Source: Chloroflexota bacterium (lineage in GTDB: Bacteria > Chloroflexota > Dormibacteria > Dormibacterales > Dormibacteraceae). From it: a stretch of DNA of 64,000 bases. Position numbers and translations under genes: made by a program. The notes under the pieces are model-generated. The model was not told the DNA's origin. It did no database searches and was given only the letters and a program-made list of their open reading frames with translations. The first letter of the stretch is position 1. Each line of letters starts with the position of its first letter. The stretch is taken from positions 1 to 64,000 of the forward strand of contig VBEF01000042.1 of the NCBI GenBank assembly GCA_005881275.1, in the 5' to 3' direction. Shown piece after piece: positions 25,581 to 34,060 of the stretch.

Positions 25581-26609
25581 GTGCCCACCTCCAAGCGATT
25601 AAACGTTGCTGTCGTCGGCGCGACCGGCATGGTCGGCAACGAAATGCTGCGCGTACTGTCGCAGCGCGAATTCCCGAGCGAGCGCGTCATCGCGCTTGCG
25701 TCCGAGCGATCGAAGGGCATGACGGTGCCGTACAACGGAAGCTCGATTCAGGTCGAGGAGCTCAACGAGTCCGCGTTCAAAGGCATCGACGTCGCGCTGT
25801 TCGCGGCAAGCGGTGACATCGCATTGATGTACGGTCCGCAGGCGGCGGAATCGGGGGCCCTGGTCATCGACAACAGCTCGGCGTGGCGGATGAAGCAAAA
25901 CGTGCCGCTCGTCGTCCCCGAGGTGAACAGCGACGACATACGCGACAACGAAGGCATCATCGCCAACCCGAACTGCTGCGCCATTCCGCTGACGGTGATC
26001 CTGAACCCGCTGAAAAAGAAGGCGGGGCTGGAGAGGGTGCTGGTCGCCACGTACCAGTCAGCGTCGGGTGCGGGGCGGGCCCTGGTCGATGAGCTCGAGG
26101 AGCAGACGAAGGCCATCGCGGCCGGCGAGGAACCATCCGCATCGGTGTACCCGTACCAGCTTGCCTACAACGTCGTCCCGGGTGGATGGCGTCCGGAGGC
26201 TGACGGCTACAACGAAGAGGAGGTCAAGATCGTCAACGAGACGCGCAAGATCCTTCACGAGCCGGAGCTTCGCATCACAGCGGCCTGCGTACGTGTGCCC
26301 GTGCCGGTTGGACACGGCGAGTCAGTGTTCATCGAGACGACCGAGAAGATCACCGCCGACGAGGTGCGCGAGCTGCTCTCGACCTCGCCCGGAATTGCGG
26401 TCCAGGACGACCCGCACGCAAGGCTGTATCCGACACCGCACGGGGTTGCCGGGAAGGACGAGGTCTACGTCGGCCGGATCCGCGACGACGCCTCGTCACG
26501 ACACGGTCTCGTCTTGTGGATCGTGTCCGACAACCTGCGCAAGGGTGCCGCGCTGAACGCCGTGCAGATCGCGGAAAAAGCCATCGAGATGGGAGTCATA
26601 GGAAAGTGA
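25581..26609 (+). CDS. asd: Aspartate-semialdehyde dehydrogenase
   Basis: 342 residues. Reduces aspartyl phosphate to aspartate semialdehyde, feeding lysine/DAP and threonine/methionine. Rossmann motif VAVVGATGMVGNEMLRVL; catalytic Cys in IANPNCCAIPLTVIL (about 130); substrate-binding region TYQSASGAGRALVDEL; VPVGHGESVFIET in the C-terminal half. GTG 25581 probably begins a leaderless transcript. The stop overlaps dapA (GTGA). Confidence 0.95.
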   Translation: MPTSKRLNVAVVGATGMVGNEMLRVLSQREFPSERVIALASERSKGMTVPYNGSSIQVEELNESAFKGIDVALFAASGDIALMYGPQAAESGALVIDNSSAWRMKQNVPLVVPEVNSDDIRDNEGIIANPNCCAIPLTVILNPLKKKAGLERVLVATYQSASGAGRALVDELEEQTKAIAAGEEPSASVYPYQLAYNVVPGGWRPEADGYNEEEVKIVNETRKILHEPELRITAACVRVPVPVGHGESVFIETTEKITADEVRELLSTSPGIAVQDDPHARLYPTPHGVAGKDEVYVGRIRDDASSRHGLVLWIVSDNLRKGAALNAVQIAEKAIEMGVIGK

Positions 26610-27517
26610 GTAAAGAGATAGGACGCCTTCTGACCGCGATGATCACTCCGTTCAAGGCCGATGGGGCGGTCGACTATGCGGCGGCGGAAAAGCTCGCCGT
26701 GCTGCTGGTCAACGACGGGTCCGACGGTGTCGTCGTCTCGGGCACGACCGGTGAGTCGCCGAGCCTGAGCGACGCGGAGAAGATCGAGCTGTTGCGAGCG
26801 GTCAAGGGCGCGATTCCCGGCAAGAACATCGTCGCCGGCACCGGAAGCAACAACACCCATCACTCAGTCGAGCTTTCGGAGCTCGCCATGAAGGCCGGCG
26901 CGGACGCCCTGCTCGCGGTCGTCCCTTACTACAACAAGCCGCCTCAGGACGGCATGTACCAGCACTTCAAGGCGATCTCCGAGGTCGGCCCGACGATCAT
27001 GTACAACATCCAGGGCCGCACGGCCGTGAACATGACTGCCGCGACGACGCTGCGCTGCGCCGAGCTGCCCGGAATCATCGGAGTCAAAGAGGCAAGCGGC
27101 GACCTGGACCAGATCGGCCTCGTGTGCGCGAGCAAGCCTGACGGATTCAAGGTGTGGAGCGGCGACGACAGCTGGACCCTTCCGATCATGGCGGTGGGCG
27201 GCCACGGCGTTATCTGTGTCGTGTCGCACATTGCGGGACGATCGATGGCTCGCCTGATCGAGGCTTACCGCAAGGGCGAGAACGATGTGGCGCGCGACAT
27301 CCACCACGGGCTGCTTCCCGTGATCAAGACCCTGATGACCACGGCCGCCAACCCGGTTCCGATCAAGTCGGCGCTGAACGCGATGGGTTTCAACGCGGGA
27401 CCGTTCCGCCTTCCGCTCGTTCCCCTCACCGATGATCAGCTCAAGTCGGTGTTGAAGACGATTTCTGAAGCGGGCGAGTACATCACCTTTGCCAAGCCCG
27501 GGGTGAAAGTCGCTTAG
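26606..27517 (+). CDS. dapA: 4-hydroxy-tetrahydrodipicolinate synthase
   Basis: 303 residues from GTG 26606, which overlaps the asd TGA and gives MSKEIGRLLTAMITPF; the track start at 26516 is an artefact inside asd. Class I aldolase TIM barrel condensing pyruvate with aspartate semialdehyde. Motifs: GTTGESPSLSDAEK, VPYYNKPPQDGMYQHF, IMYNIQGRTAVN (Tyr of the proton relay) and IIGVKEASGD with the Schiff-base Lys. Confidence 0.95.
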   Translation: MSKEIGRLLTAMITPFKADGAVDYAAAEKLAVLLVNDGSDGVVVSGTTGESPSLSDAEKIELLRAVKGAIPGKNIVAGTGSNNTHHSVELSELAMKAGADALLAVVPYYNKPPQDGMYQHFKAISEVGPTIMYNIQGRTAVNMTAATTLRCAELPGIIGVKEASGDLDQIGLVCASKPDGFKVWSGDDSWTLPIMAVGGHGVICVVSHIAGRSMARLIEAYRKGENDVARDIHHGLLPVIKTLMTTAANPVPIKSALNAMGFNAGPFRLPLVPLTDDQLKSVLKTISEAGEYITFAKPGVKVA

Positions 27518-27530
27518 CGCCCCCACGGAG

Positions 27531-28142
27531 CTGATCCGGCTCCACGAAGTCATCCGGTCGTGCAAGAACTGCGGGCTCCATGCCACTCGCACTCAGGCGG
27601 TGCCAGGCGCCGGCCCATGTCCCAGCAACATCCTGATCGTCGGCGAAGCTCCAGGCTTCAACGAGGACCGTCAGGGCGAACCGTTCGTCGGCGCGGCGGG
27701 AAAGCTGCTCGACACCCTGCTCAACCGCATCGGCCTGAGCCGAGCCGACGTCTACATCACCAATGTGCTCAAATGCCGGCCGCCGATGAACCGCGACCCG
27801 ATGCCGAATGAGGCTGAGGCGTGCTCGCCATACCTGAAGCAGCAGCTCGACCTCGTCAGACCGAAGGTGGTGCTGATTTTGGGCCGGCACGCGCTCGAGC
27901 GCCTGATGCCGGGCCAGGGCTCGATCTCGCGCATCCACGGCAGCCTGATCCGGCGTGGCGACGTCGCGTACGTGCCGCTGTACCACCCGGCCGCCGCGCT
28001 GCACAACGGCTCGCTCGTCGCGGACCTGGAGCATGACTTCGACCAGGTGAAGCGGTACCTCGACCAGGTGCTGGCGCCGCCGCCGCCTCCGGTCGCGGTC
28101 GCTTCGCCGAAACAGGAATCAGAGCAACTGCGACTCTTGTGA
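27531..28142 (+). CDS. Uracil-DNA glycosylase, Fe-S type (family 4/5)
   Basis: Removes uracil from DNA. Motif 1 ILIVGEAPGFNEDRQGEPFVGAAG, Cys in TNVLKCRPP, LGRHAL and the C-terminal PLYHPAAALHN are all present. The first canonical start is GTG 27600, but in-frame upstream sequence encodes RSCKNCGLHATRTQAVPG, the Cys-X2-Cys half of the 4Fe-4S site required in this family. No ATG/GTG/TTG precedes it in the open frame, so a non-canonical start is inferred (CTG 27531 favoured; ACG 27525 possible). About 203 residues. Stop overlaps RNase J (GTGA). Confidence 0.88.
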   Translation: MIRLHEVIRSCKNCGLHATRTQAVPGAGPCPSNILIVGEAPGFNEDRQGEPFVGAAGKLLDTLLNRIGLSRADVYITNVLKCRPPMNRDPMPNEAEACSPYLKQQLDLVRPKVVLILGRHALERLMPGQGSISRIHGSLIRRGDVAYVPLYHPAAALHNGSLVADLEHDFDQVKRYLDQVLAPPPPPVAVASPKQESEQLRLL

Positions 28143-29794
28143 AATCTCGGCTGCGGTATATCCCGCTTGGCGGCCTCGGCGAGGTCGGCATCAACATGTG
28201 GGCGCTGGAGTGGGAGGGCAAGGTCGTCGTCGTCGACGCGGGCCTCATGTTTCCGCAGGAGGACATGCTCGGCATCGACCTCGTCCTTCCGGACATCTCC
28301 TACCTGCTGCACGGCGGCCGCGAAGTGCTGGGCATCTTCCTCACCCACGGCCACGAAGATCACATCGGCGGCCTGCCGTTTGCGCTGAAGAAGCTGAACG
28401 TCCCAGTCTTCGGCACGCGGCTGACCCTGGGCCTGCTCAAGCCGAAGCTGAAAGAGCACCGCATCCTGCGCGAATCAGACTTGCGCGAGGTGAGGGTGGG
28501 CGACTCGGTGCAGCTCGGCCCGTTTCGCCTCGAGACGGTCTCGGTCTGCCACTCGATACCCGACGCGGTGGCCCTCGCGATCGACACGCCCGTTGGACGT
28601 GTCGTCTACACGAGCGATTTCAAGCTCGACTCCGCTCCACCGGACGGCCTTCCGACCGACATGGCGCGCTTTCGCCGTCTGGGCGACGCCGGCGTGCTGC
28701 TCCTGCTCAGCGACTCCACGAACGCGGAGCGCGAGGGCCACTCGGGCTCCGAGCGCGACCTTCATGCCGCATTCGAGCGGATCTTCACCAATGCGCCATC
28801 ACGCATCGTCGTCGCCAACTTCGCGTCGAACATCCACCGCATCCAGCACCTCGTGCGCATGGCGACGCAGTTCGAACGTCGCGTGGCTGTCGTCGGACGC
28901 AGTCTCCGCGAGAACTTCCGGACCGCGCGAGAGCTCGGTTTCCTCAGCGTTCCTGACGGTGTTGTCGTCCCACTTGCGGACGTCGACAGGATTCCGCCCT
29001 CGAAGCTCTTGCTGCTCACGGCGGGCAGCCAGGGCGAGCCGATGTCAGCGCTTACCCGCTTTGCCGCGCAGCGCCACCCGTTCCTCAACGTGCGCAAGGA
29101 CGACTGGGTGGTGATCTCAGCGCGGCCAATCCCCGGCAACGAGCGAATGGTCCTGCAGACTGTGAACAACCTCTATCGACATGGCGCTCGCGTCTTTTAC
29201 TCAGAGGTCGGCAACGTGCACGTCACGGGCCACGCCCAGCGCGATGAGCTCCGGGAGATGCTGGATGCGGTCCGGCCTCGTTTCTTCATCCCGGTCCACG
29301 GCGAGTATCGCCAGCTTCTTCTTCACTCCGAGCTCGCGAAAGAGGCGGGAGTGGCCGCGGATCACATGGTGGTGGTGGAGGATGGCGAAACGGTCGAGCT
29401 CGACGCGGATTCGATGACGCGCGGAGAGAAGATCGGAACGGGGCTGGTCTATGTCGACGGCCTCGGCGTGGGTGACGTAGAGCAGGTGGTGCTGCGCGAC
29501 CGGCGGCATCTGGCCGAGGACGGGATCCTGGTCGTCACCCTGACGCTTGACCGGGATACTGGAGCTCTGCGCGCGGGTCCTGAGCTCGTGTCCCGCGGCG
29601 TGATCGAGCCGGAGCTGTCCACCACGCTGATGGCGGATGCGCGGGCGGCTGTGCTGGAAAGCATCGCGCGCTTCAGCGACTCGCACGCCGAGGTCAGCCT
29701 GCTCCAGGAAGTGGTCCACGACGCCGTGTCGAAGACGATCTACAAGCAGACGCGCCGGCGTCCTATGGTCATTCCCGTCGTGACGGAGATATGA
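28139..29794 (+). CDS. rnj: Ribonuclease J
   Basis: 551 residues; metallo-beta-lactamase/beta-CASP RNase with endo- and 5'-3' exonuclease activity. Start PLGGLGEVGINMWALEWEGK, metal-binding motif LTHGHEDHIGGLPFAL, DSTNAEREGHSGSE, and the beta-CASP HTH region (STGHAQRDEL-like VTGHAQRDELREML, then FFIPVHGEYRQLLLH). A C-terminal domain covers about 450-551. Sits between dapA/udg and ftsK, the same context as B. subtilis rnjB. Confidence 0.96.
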   Translation: MKSRLRYIPLGGLGEVGINMWALEWEGKVVVVDAGLMFPQEDMLGIDLVLPDISYLLHGGREVLGIFLTHGHEDHIGGLPFALKKLNVPVFGTRLTLGLLKPKLKEHRILRESDLREVRVGDSVQLGPFRLETVSVCHSIPDAVALAIDTPVGRVVYTSDFKLDSAPPDGLPTDMARFRRLGDAGVLLLLSDSTNAEREGHSGSERDLHAAFERIFTNAPSRIVVANFASNIHRIQHLVRMATQFERRVAVVGRSLRENFRTARELGFLSVPDGVVVPLADVDRIPPSKLLLLTAGSQGEPMSALTRFAAQRHPFLNVRKDDWVVISARPIPGNERMVLQTVNNLYRHGARVFYSEVGNVHVTGHAQRDELREMLDAVRPRFFIPVHGEYRQLLLHSELAKEAGVAADHMVVVEDGETVELDADSMTRGEKIGTGLVYVDGLGVGDVEQVVLRDRRHLAEDGILVVTLTLDRDTGALRAGPELVSRGVIEPELSTTLMADARAAVLESIARFSDSHAEVSLLQEVVHDAVSKTIYKQTRRRPMVIPVVTEI

Positions 29795-30090
29795 AGCTTC
29801 CGCCGCTTGCGCTGGTTGCGCCGAGCCTGTGTCCGCGTTGCGATCAGCCCGCGATGATGCTCGACCATTCAGAGGAGGCGCGCTGCGCCCATTGCGGGTT
29901 GCAGATTCATCAATGCGCGAACTGTCGCGGCATCGCAGGTCCGTTCGACCGCTACTGCGGGTTTTGTGGCTTTGAGATGGTGCAGGGGGAGAAGAGGCCG
30001 CTGTGGTGGCGGCTGTGGTTCCTGGCCGCGCTGCTGCCGGTCGCGCTGGGACTTGCGTACGGGATCGCGCAAGCGCAGGTGCACCGCTAG
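29791..30090 (+). CDS. Double zinc-ribbon protein with C-terminal membrane helix
   Basis: 99 residues. Four CxxC knuckles: CPRC, CAHC, CANC and CGFC, arranged as two zinc ribbons (residues about 14-70), followed by a basic stretch and one hydrophobic helix (WLWFLAALLPVALGLAYGIA-like, about 73-93), so probably membrane-anchored with the ribbons in the cytoplasm. No known function. ATG overlaps the RNase J stop (ATGA). It converges on a second zinc-ribbon gene across the repeat at 30.1 kb. Confidence 0.8.
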   Translation: MKLPPLALVAPSLCPRCDQPAMMLDHSEEARCAHCGLQIHQCANCRGIAGPFDRYCGFCGFEMVQGEKRPLWWRLWFLAALLPVALGLAYGIAQAQVHR

Positions 30091-30112
30091 CGCACCGTAA
30101 CGCGTCAGGCCC

Positions 30113-30172
30113 GGATAGTCCGGACTAACCAGGCATCTGGCTTCGGACAACGCCGGATAGTCCGGACTATCC
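30113..30172. repeat. 42-bp-spaced palindromic repeat, locus 3
   Basis: Partial copy GGATAGTCCGGACTAA at 30113-30128 and full palindrome GGATAGTCCGGACTATCC at 30155-30172, 42 bp apart start to start. The spacer folds CCAG-GCAT-CTGG and shares its sequence with the tail of locus 2. Lies between two convergent zinc-ribbon genes. Confidence 0.85.
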
Positions 30173-30183
30173 GAAAGTGTCGC

Positions 30184-30615
30184 CTAGCGGTCCAGCCGCT
30201 GACCACACTCCACGCAGAAGCTGTGCCGCCCGAGGTTGTGGTGCCCGCACGACGAACAGACCAGCCGCCGCGGCGGATCCGCCTGCAGCCACCGCTCGTT
30301 CTCCCGCCGGTACCAGATGCCGTCCTCTGGCCCCAGCATCCAGCGCCTGCCCTCGTTGTCGAGCACAGCCAGATCTCGTACCGCGACGCGAAAGGCACGC
30401 GGCGGCAGGGTTCCGGTCCGACGCTCATCGACCAGATACCTGTATCGGATCTCGGCTTCAGCGAATGGATCGACCGCCACGCACGAGAGTATGCGGCCCG
30501 CGAAAGGGTAGAATCCAATCGGCTCAAGGGCCCGCAGCATGCGTCGCACCACATCCCGAAGCTCATCTCGATCTGGCGCCCGTCGCGCATCCGCCTCGCG
30601 TTCCAAAAGGAGCAA
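30184..30615 (-). CDS. Hypothetical protein with C-terminal zinc ribbon
   Basis: 143 residues. The C-terminus CSSCGHHNLGRHSFCVECG is a clear zinc ribbon; the middle (about 40-100) is a mixed hydrophobic/charged domain with FRVAVRDLAVLDNEGRRWMLG that I do not recognise. The long start (TTG 30615) gives an amphipathic helix ELRDVVRRMLRALEPIG; an ATG at 30540 is the alternative. That ATG shares the palindrome GCATGC with the ftsK ATG on the other strand, so the two genes overlap head to head. Confidence 0.65.
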   Translation of the reverse strand: MLLLEREADARRAPDRDELRDVVRRMLRALEPIGFYPFAGRILSCVAVDPFAEAEIRYRYLVDERRTGTLPPRAFRVAVRDLAVLDNEGRRWMLGPEDGIWYRRENERWLQADPPRRLVCSSCGHHNLGRHSFCVECGQRLDR

Positions 30616-32836
30616 GCGCGTCGCGCGGCCGCGCCTGACATCCCGTCAGGTTCGGGAGATCCTCGGCGTCCTGCTCATGCTCGCCGCCCTCCTCGGTTTG
30701 CTGGCGATCGCAAGCCGCGCGCCCTCGATCCTGCAGGGCGTTCGCGACGGCATGGTCTTCGAGTTCGGCGTCGCATGGTTCGTTCCCGTGGCGGCTGCTC
30801 TCGCCCTCGGCGGCTATCTCCTCTGGCCCAAAGCGCCCCGGCCGCGCACGGTCGACCTGGTCGCGGGCCTCGTCGCCGTGCTCTCCCTCGTCGGACTGTT
30901 CGGCCTCGCGGGTGGCGGGGGAGGTTCGCTCGGTCGCGGGATCGACAGTTCGCTGGACGGACTGGTCGGTTCGGTTGGGTCATGGGCGCTGCTCATCGCG
31001 GGCCTGGTCATAGGGCTCATCGTGACCATCCATTTCAGTCCCGGCGCCTTGCTCGCGACCGCGGTCGGCGCGGCTCGCGCCGCCTACGCCGAACGGGCGA
31101 GGATTCGCGGCCTCGTCGCCGTGCCCGCATCGGAGAAGGCCAAACCGGGCAGGACCGCGCCCGCGTCGTCTGATCTCCTGACCCGCTCGGCTGCGAGCTT
31201 CGCCACCGCGCCGGCCTCGCCGGATCAGCCGAGATTGTGGGATGTCGACGAGCCGGAGGAGCGGGCCGAGAGAAAACACCAGCCCGAGCCGGTGGCGGTC
31301 CGCGGGGATGAACCGCTCGCCGCACCCGCACACCCGACCGCGCCTGCGCCGGTGCTGCACGTCATCGCCGAGCCCGAGGACGACGTGCCCCAGATCGACT
31401 GGAAGCTGCCCTCGATTGCGCTCCTCGACACCGTGACCGCCCGGCGCGAGCGGATGGCGGATGAGATCAAGCGCAACGTCAGGGTCATCGAGAGCACCCT
31501 TCAGACGTTCGGCGTCGAGTGCAAGATCGTTGGTGTCAACCCGGGCCCGGCTGTCACGCAGTACGAGGTGCAGCCTGGGCCGGGCGTGCAGGTCAAGCGC
31601 ATAACGGCGCTGCAGAACGACCTGTCGCTGGCCCTCGCAGCGGCGCCCCTTCGAATCGAAGCGCCGATACCTGGCAAGTCAGCGGTCGGCATCGAGGTGC
31701 CGAACAAGTCGGCAAGCCTCGTCACGATCCGCGAGGTGATCGAGACCGCGGCCTTCCGCGAGGGCACCAACAAGCTGGCGCTCGGGCTGGGCAACGATGT
31801 GTCGGGTCAGTCGATCGTGGCTGACCTGACGCGCATGCCGCATCTGCTCATCGCCGGGGCGACCGGGCAGGGCAAGAGCGTGTGCATCAATGCGCTCATC
31901 ACAAGCCTGCTGTTCCAGGTCACACCCGACCACCTGCGCTTGCTTCTCATCGACCCCAAGCGGGTGGAGCTGACCGGCTACAACGGCCTGCCACACCTCG
32001 CGTTGCCGGTGCTCGTCGAGTCGCACCAGGCGGCGGCAGCATTGCGCTGGGCGGTCGCCGAGATGGACCGACGCTACAAGCTGTTCTCGGCCGAAGGCGT
32101 CCGCAACATCGCGGCGTACAACGAGAGGGCCACGCAGAAGCTCGCACGCACGCTCCCGTACATCGTGATCGTGATCGACGAGCTGGCGGACCTGATGATG
32201 GTCGCCGCGGGCGAGATCGAAGAGCTCATCTGCCGCATCGCGCAGCTCGCACGCGCGGTCGGCATCCACCTGATCATCGCCACACAGCGACCGTCTACCG
32301 ACATCATCACGGGCCTCATCAAGGCCAACATCCCGTCGCGTATCGCGTTTGCAGTCGGCTCGCAGGTCGACAGCCGCGTCATTCTCGACACGGGTGGCGC
32401 CGAGAAGCTGCTGGGTCGCGGCGACATGCTGTACCAGCCGGTGGACGCGGGCAAGCCGACCCGCATCCAGGGCGCTTTCGTCAGCGACCCGGAGGTCGAA
32501 GGCGTGGTCAACTACTGGAAGTCGCAGGGCCCGCCGCGATACATGGAAGAGATCCTGGAAGAGGGCGCAACCTCCGAGTGGGAGGGGGAGAAGAGGGAGG
32601 AGCGCAAGCTCGACCCGCTTTTTGCGCGTTCGGCGCGCGCGGTCGCCGCCGAGGGTGCTGCTTCCGTCTCGCTCGTGCAGCGCAAGTTCAACGTCGGATA
32701 CTCGCGCGCTGGCCGGATCGTCGACCAGCTCGCCGAGCACCGGGTGGTCGGCGGCTATCAGGGCTCGAAGTCGCGTGAGGTCTTGATGACCCTTCCCGAC
32801 GTCGACGAGCTGTTGGAGCGCCTCGGTATCGAATGA
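30539..32836 (+). CDS. ftsK: DNA translocase FtsK/SpoIIIE
   Basis: 765 residues. A Ser/Arg-rich basic N-terminus (about 1-35) precedes four membrane helices (about 40-170), a variable linker (to about 280), and the RecA-like motor with Walker A LLIAGATGQGKSVCINALI and Walker B IVIVIDELADLMM. The C-terminal gamma winged helix (about 700-765, VSLVQRKFNVGYSRAGRIVDQL) reads DNA polarity sequences. Segregates chromosomes at the septum. A TAGAAT -10 at 30509-30514 and AAGGG before the ATG support the start, though it overlaps a minus-strand gene. Confidence 0.95.
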   Translation: MRRTTSRSSSRSGARRASASRSKRSKRVARPRLTSRQVREILGVLLMLAALLGLLAIASRAPSILQGVRDGMVFEFGVAWFVPVAAALALGGYLLWPKAPRPRTVDLVAGLVAVLSLVGLFGLAGGGGGSLGRGIDSSLDGLVGSVGSWALLIAGLVIGLIVTIHFSPGALLATAVGAARAAYAERARIRGLVAVPASEKAKPGRTAPASSDLLTRSAASFATAPASPDQPRLWDVDEPEERAERKHQPEPVAVRGDEPLAAPAHPTAPAPVLHVIAEPEDDVPQIDWKLPSIALLDTVTARRERMADEIKRNVRVIESTLQTFGVECKIVGVNPGPAVTQYEVQPGPGVQVKRITALQNDLSLALAAAPLRIEAPIPGKSAVGIEVPNKSASLVTIREVIETAAFREGTNKLALGLGNDVSGQSIVADLTRMPHLLIAGATGQGKSVCINALITSLLFQVTPDHLRLLLIDPKRVELTGYNGLPHLALPVLVESHQAAAALRWAVAEMDRRYKLFSAEGVRNIAAYNERATQKLARTLPYIVIVIDELADLMMVAAGEIEELICRIAQLARAVGIHLIIATQRPSTDIITGLIKANIPSRIAFAVGSQVDSRVILDTGGAEKLLGRGDMLYQPVDAGKPTRIQGAFVSDPEVEGVVNYWKSQGPPRYMEEILEEGATSEWEGEKREERKLDPLFARSARAVAAEGAASVSLVQRKFNVGYSRAGRIVDQLAEHRVVGGYQGSKSREVLMTLPDVDELLERLGIE

Positions 32837-32900
32837 CGCAGGGTCCCGGTCGCGGATCCTCGCCCGCGAACCGTCGACGGCCGCAGTCTCGGGCCGATGG

Positions 32901-33950
32901 GTGCGCGCCAACGCGGGAATTCTCGGCATCCCGGTGCTCATGGCGCTCCTGCTCGTTCGTTTTCCCGGGCACGATCAGGTCGCGGCCGCGCTTTTCATCG
33001 CCTTCTCGCTGACCGACACGGTCGACGGTCAGCTGGCCCGCCGCAGCGGGACCGTCAGCGACCTCGGAAAGTTCCTCGATCCGCTCGCTGACAAGCTTTT
33101 CGTGCTCGCCGTGCTGATCGTCCTGGTCCAGGAAGGCCTGGTTGCCGCGTGGGTCGTCGTCGTGATCTTTTCCCGCGAGCTCATCATCACGATTCTTCGT
33201 TCCGTCGGCGCCAGCCAGGGGCGCGTCATCTCGGCCGCGCCGCTGGGCAAGACGAAAACGGTGATGCAGATGGCTGCGGTCACGCTGCTCATCCTCCAGC
33301 GGCCTTACCCGGTGCTGGTTCCGCTCGCGGACGTGGCGGTTGCGGTGGCCGTCGTGTTCACCTTGGGGAGCGGTCTGGACTACCTCTGGCGGTTCCGCTA
33401 CCTGCTCGGCCCATTCGATACATCGCGCCTGCGCCCAGGACCGGCCGGCGGGGCGCCTGAAGCATCGCCGGCCGCCGAGCTGGGTCAAGTCTTGCGTGCC
33501 AACGGTCTAACCGTCTCCGTGGCCGAGTCATCGACCGGGGGCATGGTCGGCGCGTTGATCACCGACGAGGCCGGAAGCTCGATTTATTTCCTGGGCGGGG
33601 TGATCGCCTACTCGAACCAGGCCAAGGAGCGTGAGCTGGGCGTTTCACGCGAGCTTCTGGACAGCGTCGGGGCGGTGAGCCGTGAGGTCGCCGAGGCGAT
33701 GGCGACCGGGGTGCGCCAGCGTTTCGGCACGAACCTGGCCGTGTCGGTGACGGGCATCGCCGGACCGGCGGCAGACGCGTCGAGCAAGCCGGTCGGTCTG
33801 ACCTATATCGCTGTGGCGACCGAGACGCGCTGCTCGTCACGCCAGTTCAACTTCACGGGCGACCGCGCGTCCAACCGCCGTCAGGCGGCGAACGAGGCTT
33901 TGCGGATGCTGAGCGCCGAGGTCCGCAGCATCCGCCAGGCGAGCCCTTGA
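32901..33950 (+). CDS. PgsA-CinA fusion: CDP-diacylglycerol-glycerol-3-phosphate phosphatidyltransferase fused to nicotinamide-nucleotide amidase
   Basis: 349 residues in one frame. Residues about 1-175 are a CDP-alcohol phosphatidyltransferase with an intact catalytic motif DGQLARRSGTVSDLGKFLDP...D and several helices (phosphatidylglycerol-phosphate synthesis). Residues about 190-349 are the CinA C-terminal/PncC amidase domain (VAESSTGGMVGALITDEAGSS, SVTGIAGPAADASSKPVGL). Usually these are separate neighbours, pgsA-cinA-recA. The N-terminus is short and lacks the usual NxxTxxR start of PgsA. An ATGA overlap with ftsK exists at 32833 but in another frame. Confidence 0.88.
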   Translation: MRANAGILGIPVLMALLLVRFPGHDQVAAALFIAFSLTDTVDGQLARRSGTVSDLGKFLDPLADKLFVLAVLIVLVQEGLVAAWVVVVIFSRELIITILRSVGASQGRVISAAPLGKTKTVMQMAAVTLLILQRPYPVLVPLADVAVAVAVVFTLGSGLDYLWRFRYLLGPFDTSRLRPGPAGGAPEASPAAELGQVLRANGLTVSVAESSTGGMVGALITDEAGSSIYFLGGVIAYSNQAKERELGVSRELLDSVGAVSREVAEAMATGVRQRFGTNLAVSVTGIAGPAADASSKPVGLTYIAVATETRCSSRQFNFTGDRASNRRQAANEALRMLSAEVRSIRQASP

Positions 33951-33975
33951 CCGCCAAACACATGTTCGCTAGACT
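33947..33975 (+). promoter_or_regulatory. recA promoter with LexA (SOS) operator
   Basis: TTGACC at 33947-33952, 17-bp spacer, TAGACT at 33970-33975. The operator CAAACACATGTTCG (33955-33968) fills the spacer; it matches the Gram-positive SOS consensus CGAAC-N4-GTTCG at 9 of 10 fixed positions. The -35 overlaps the stop codon of the pgsA-cinA gene. The recA leader would be about 80 nt. Confidence 0.75.
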
Positions 33976-34060
33976 CTCCCAAACCGGCCTGTAAAGAACG
34001 TTGCTTCCCAACCTTCGACGTAGAACACTCGCCGCAACGACCTAGGAGGATTGACTGCAA

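Noticed and set aside
26516-26605. Long dapA start at 26516.
   Set aside because: The extra 30 residues are Arg-rich shadow of asd; GTG 26606 matches the family N-terminus and overlaps the asd stop.
19-30172. CRISPR array (fixed repeat with variable spacers of about 24 bp).
   Set aside because: Only two units per locus, repeat too short and itself fully palindromic, spacers carry hairpins, and no cas genes are present.
30223-31173. 316-residue plus-strand ORF overlapping the zinc-ribbon gene and ftsK.
   Set aside because: Pro/Arg-rich translation without motifs; the other two frames carry recognisable domains.
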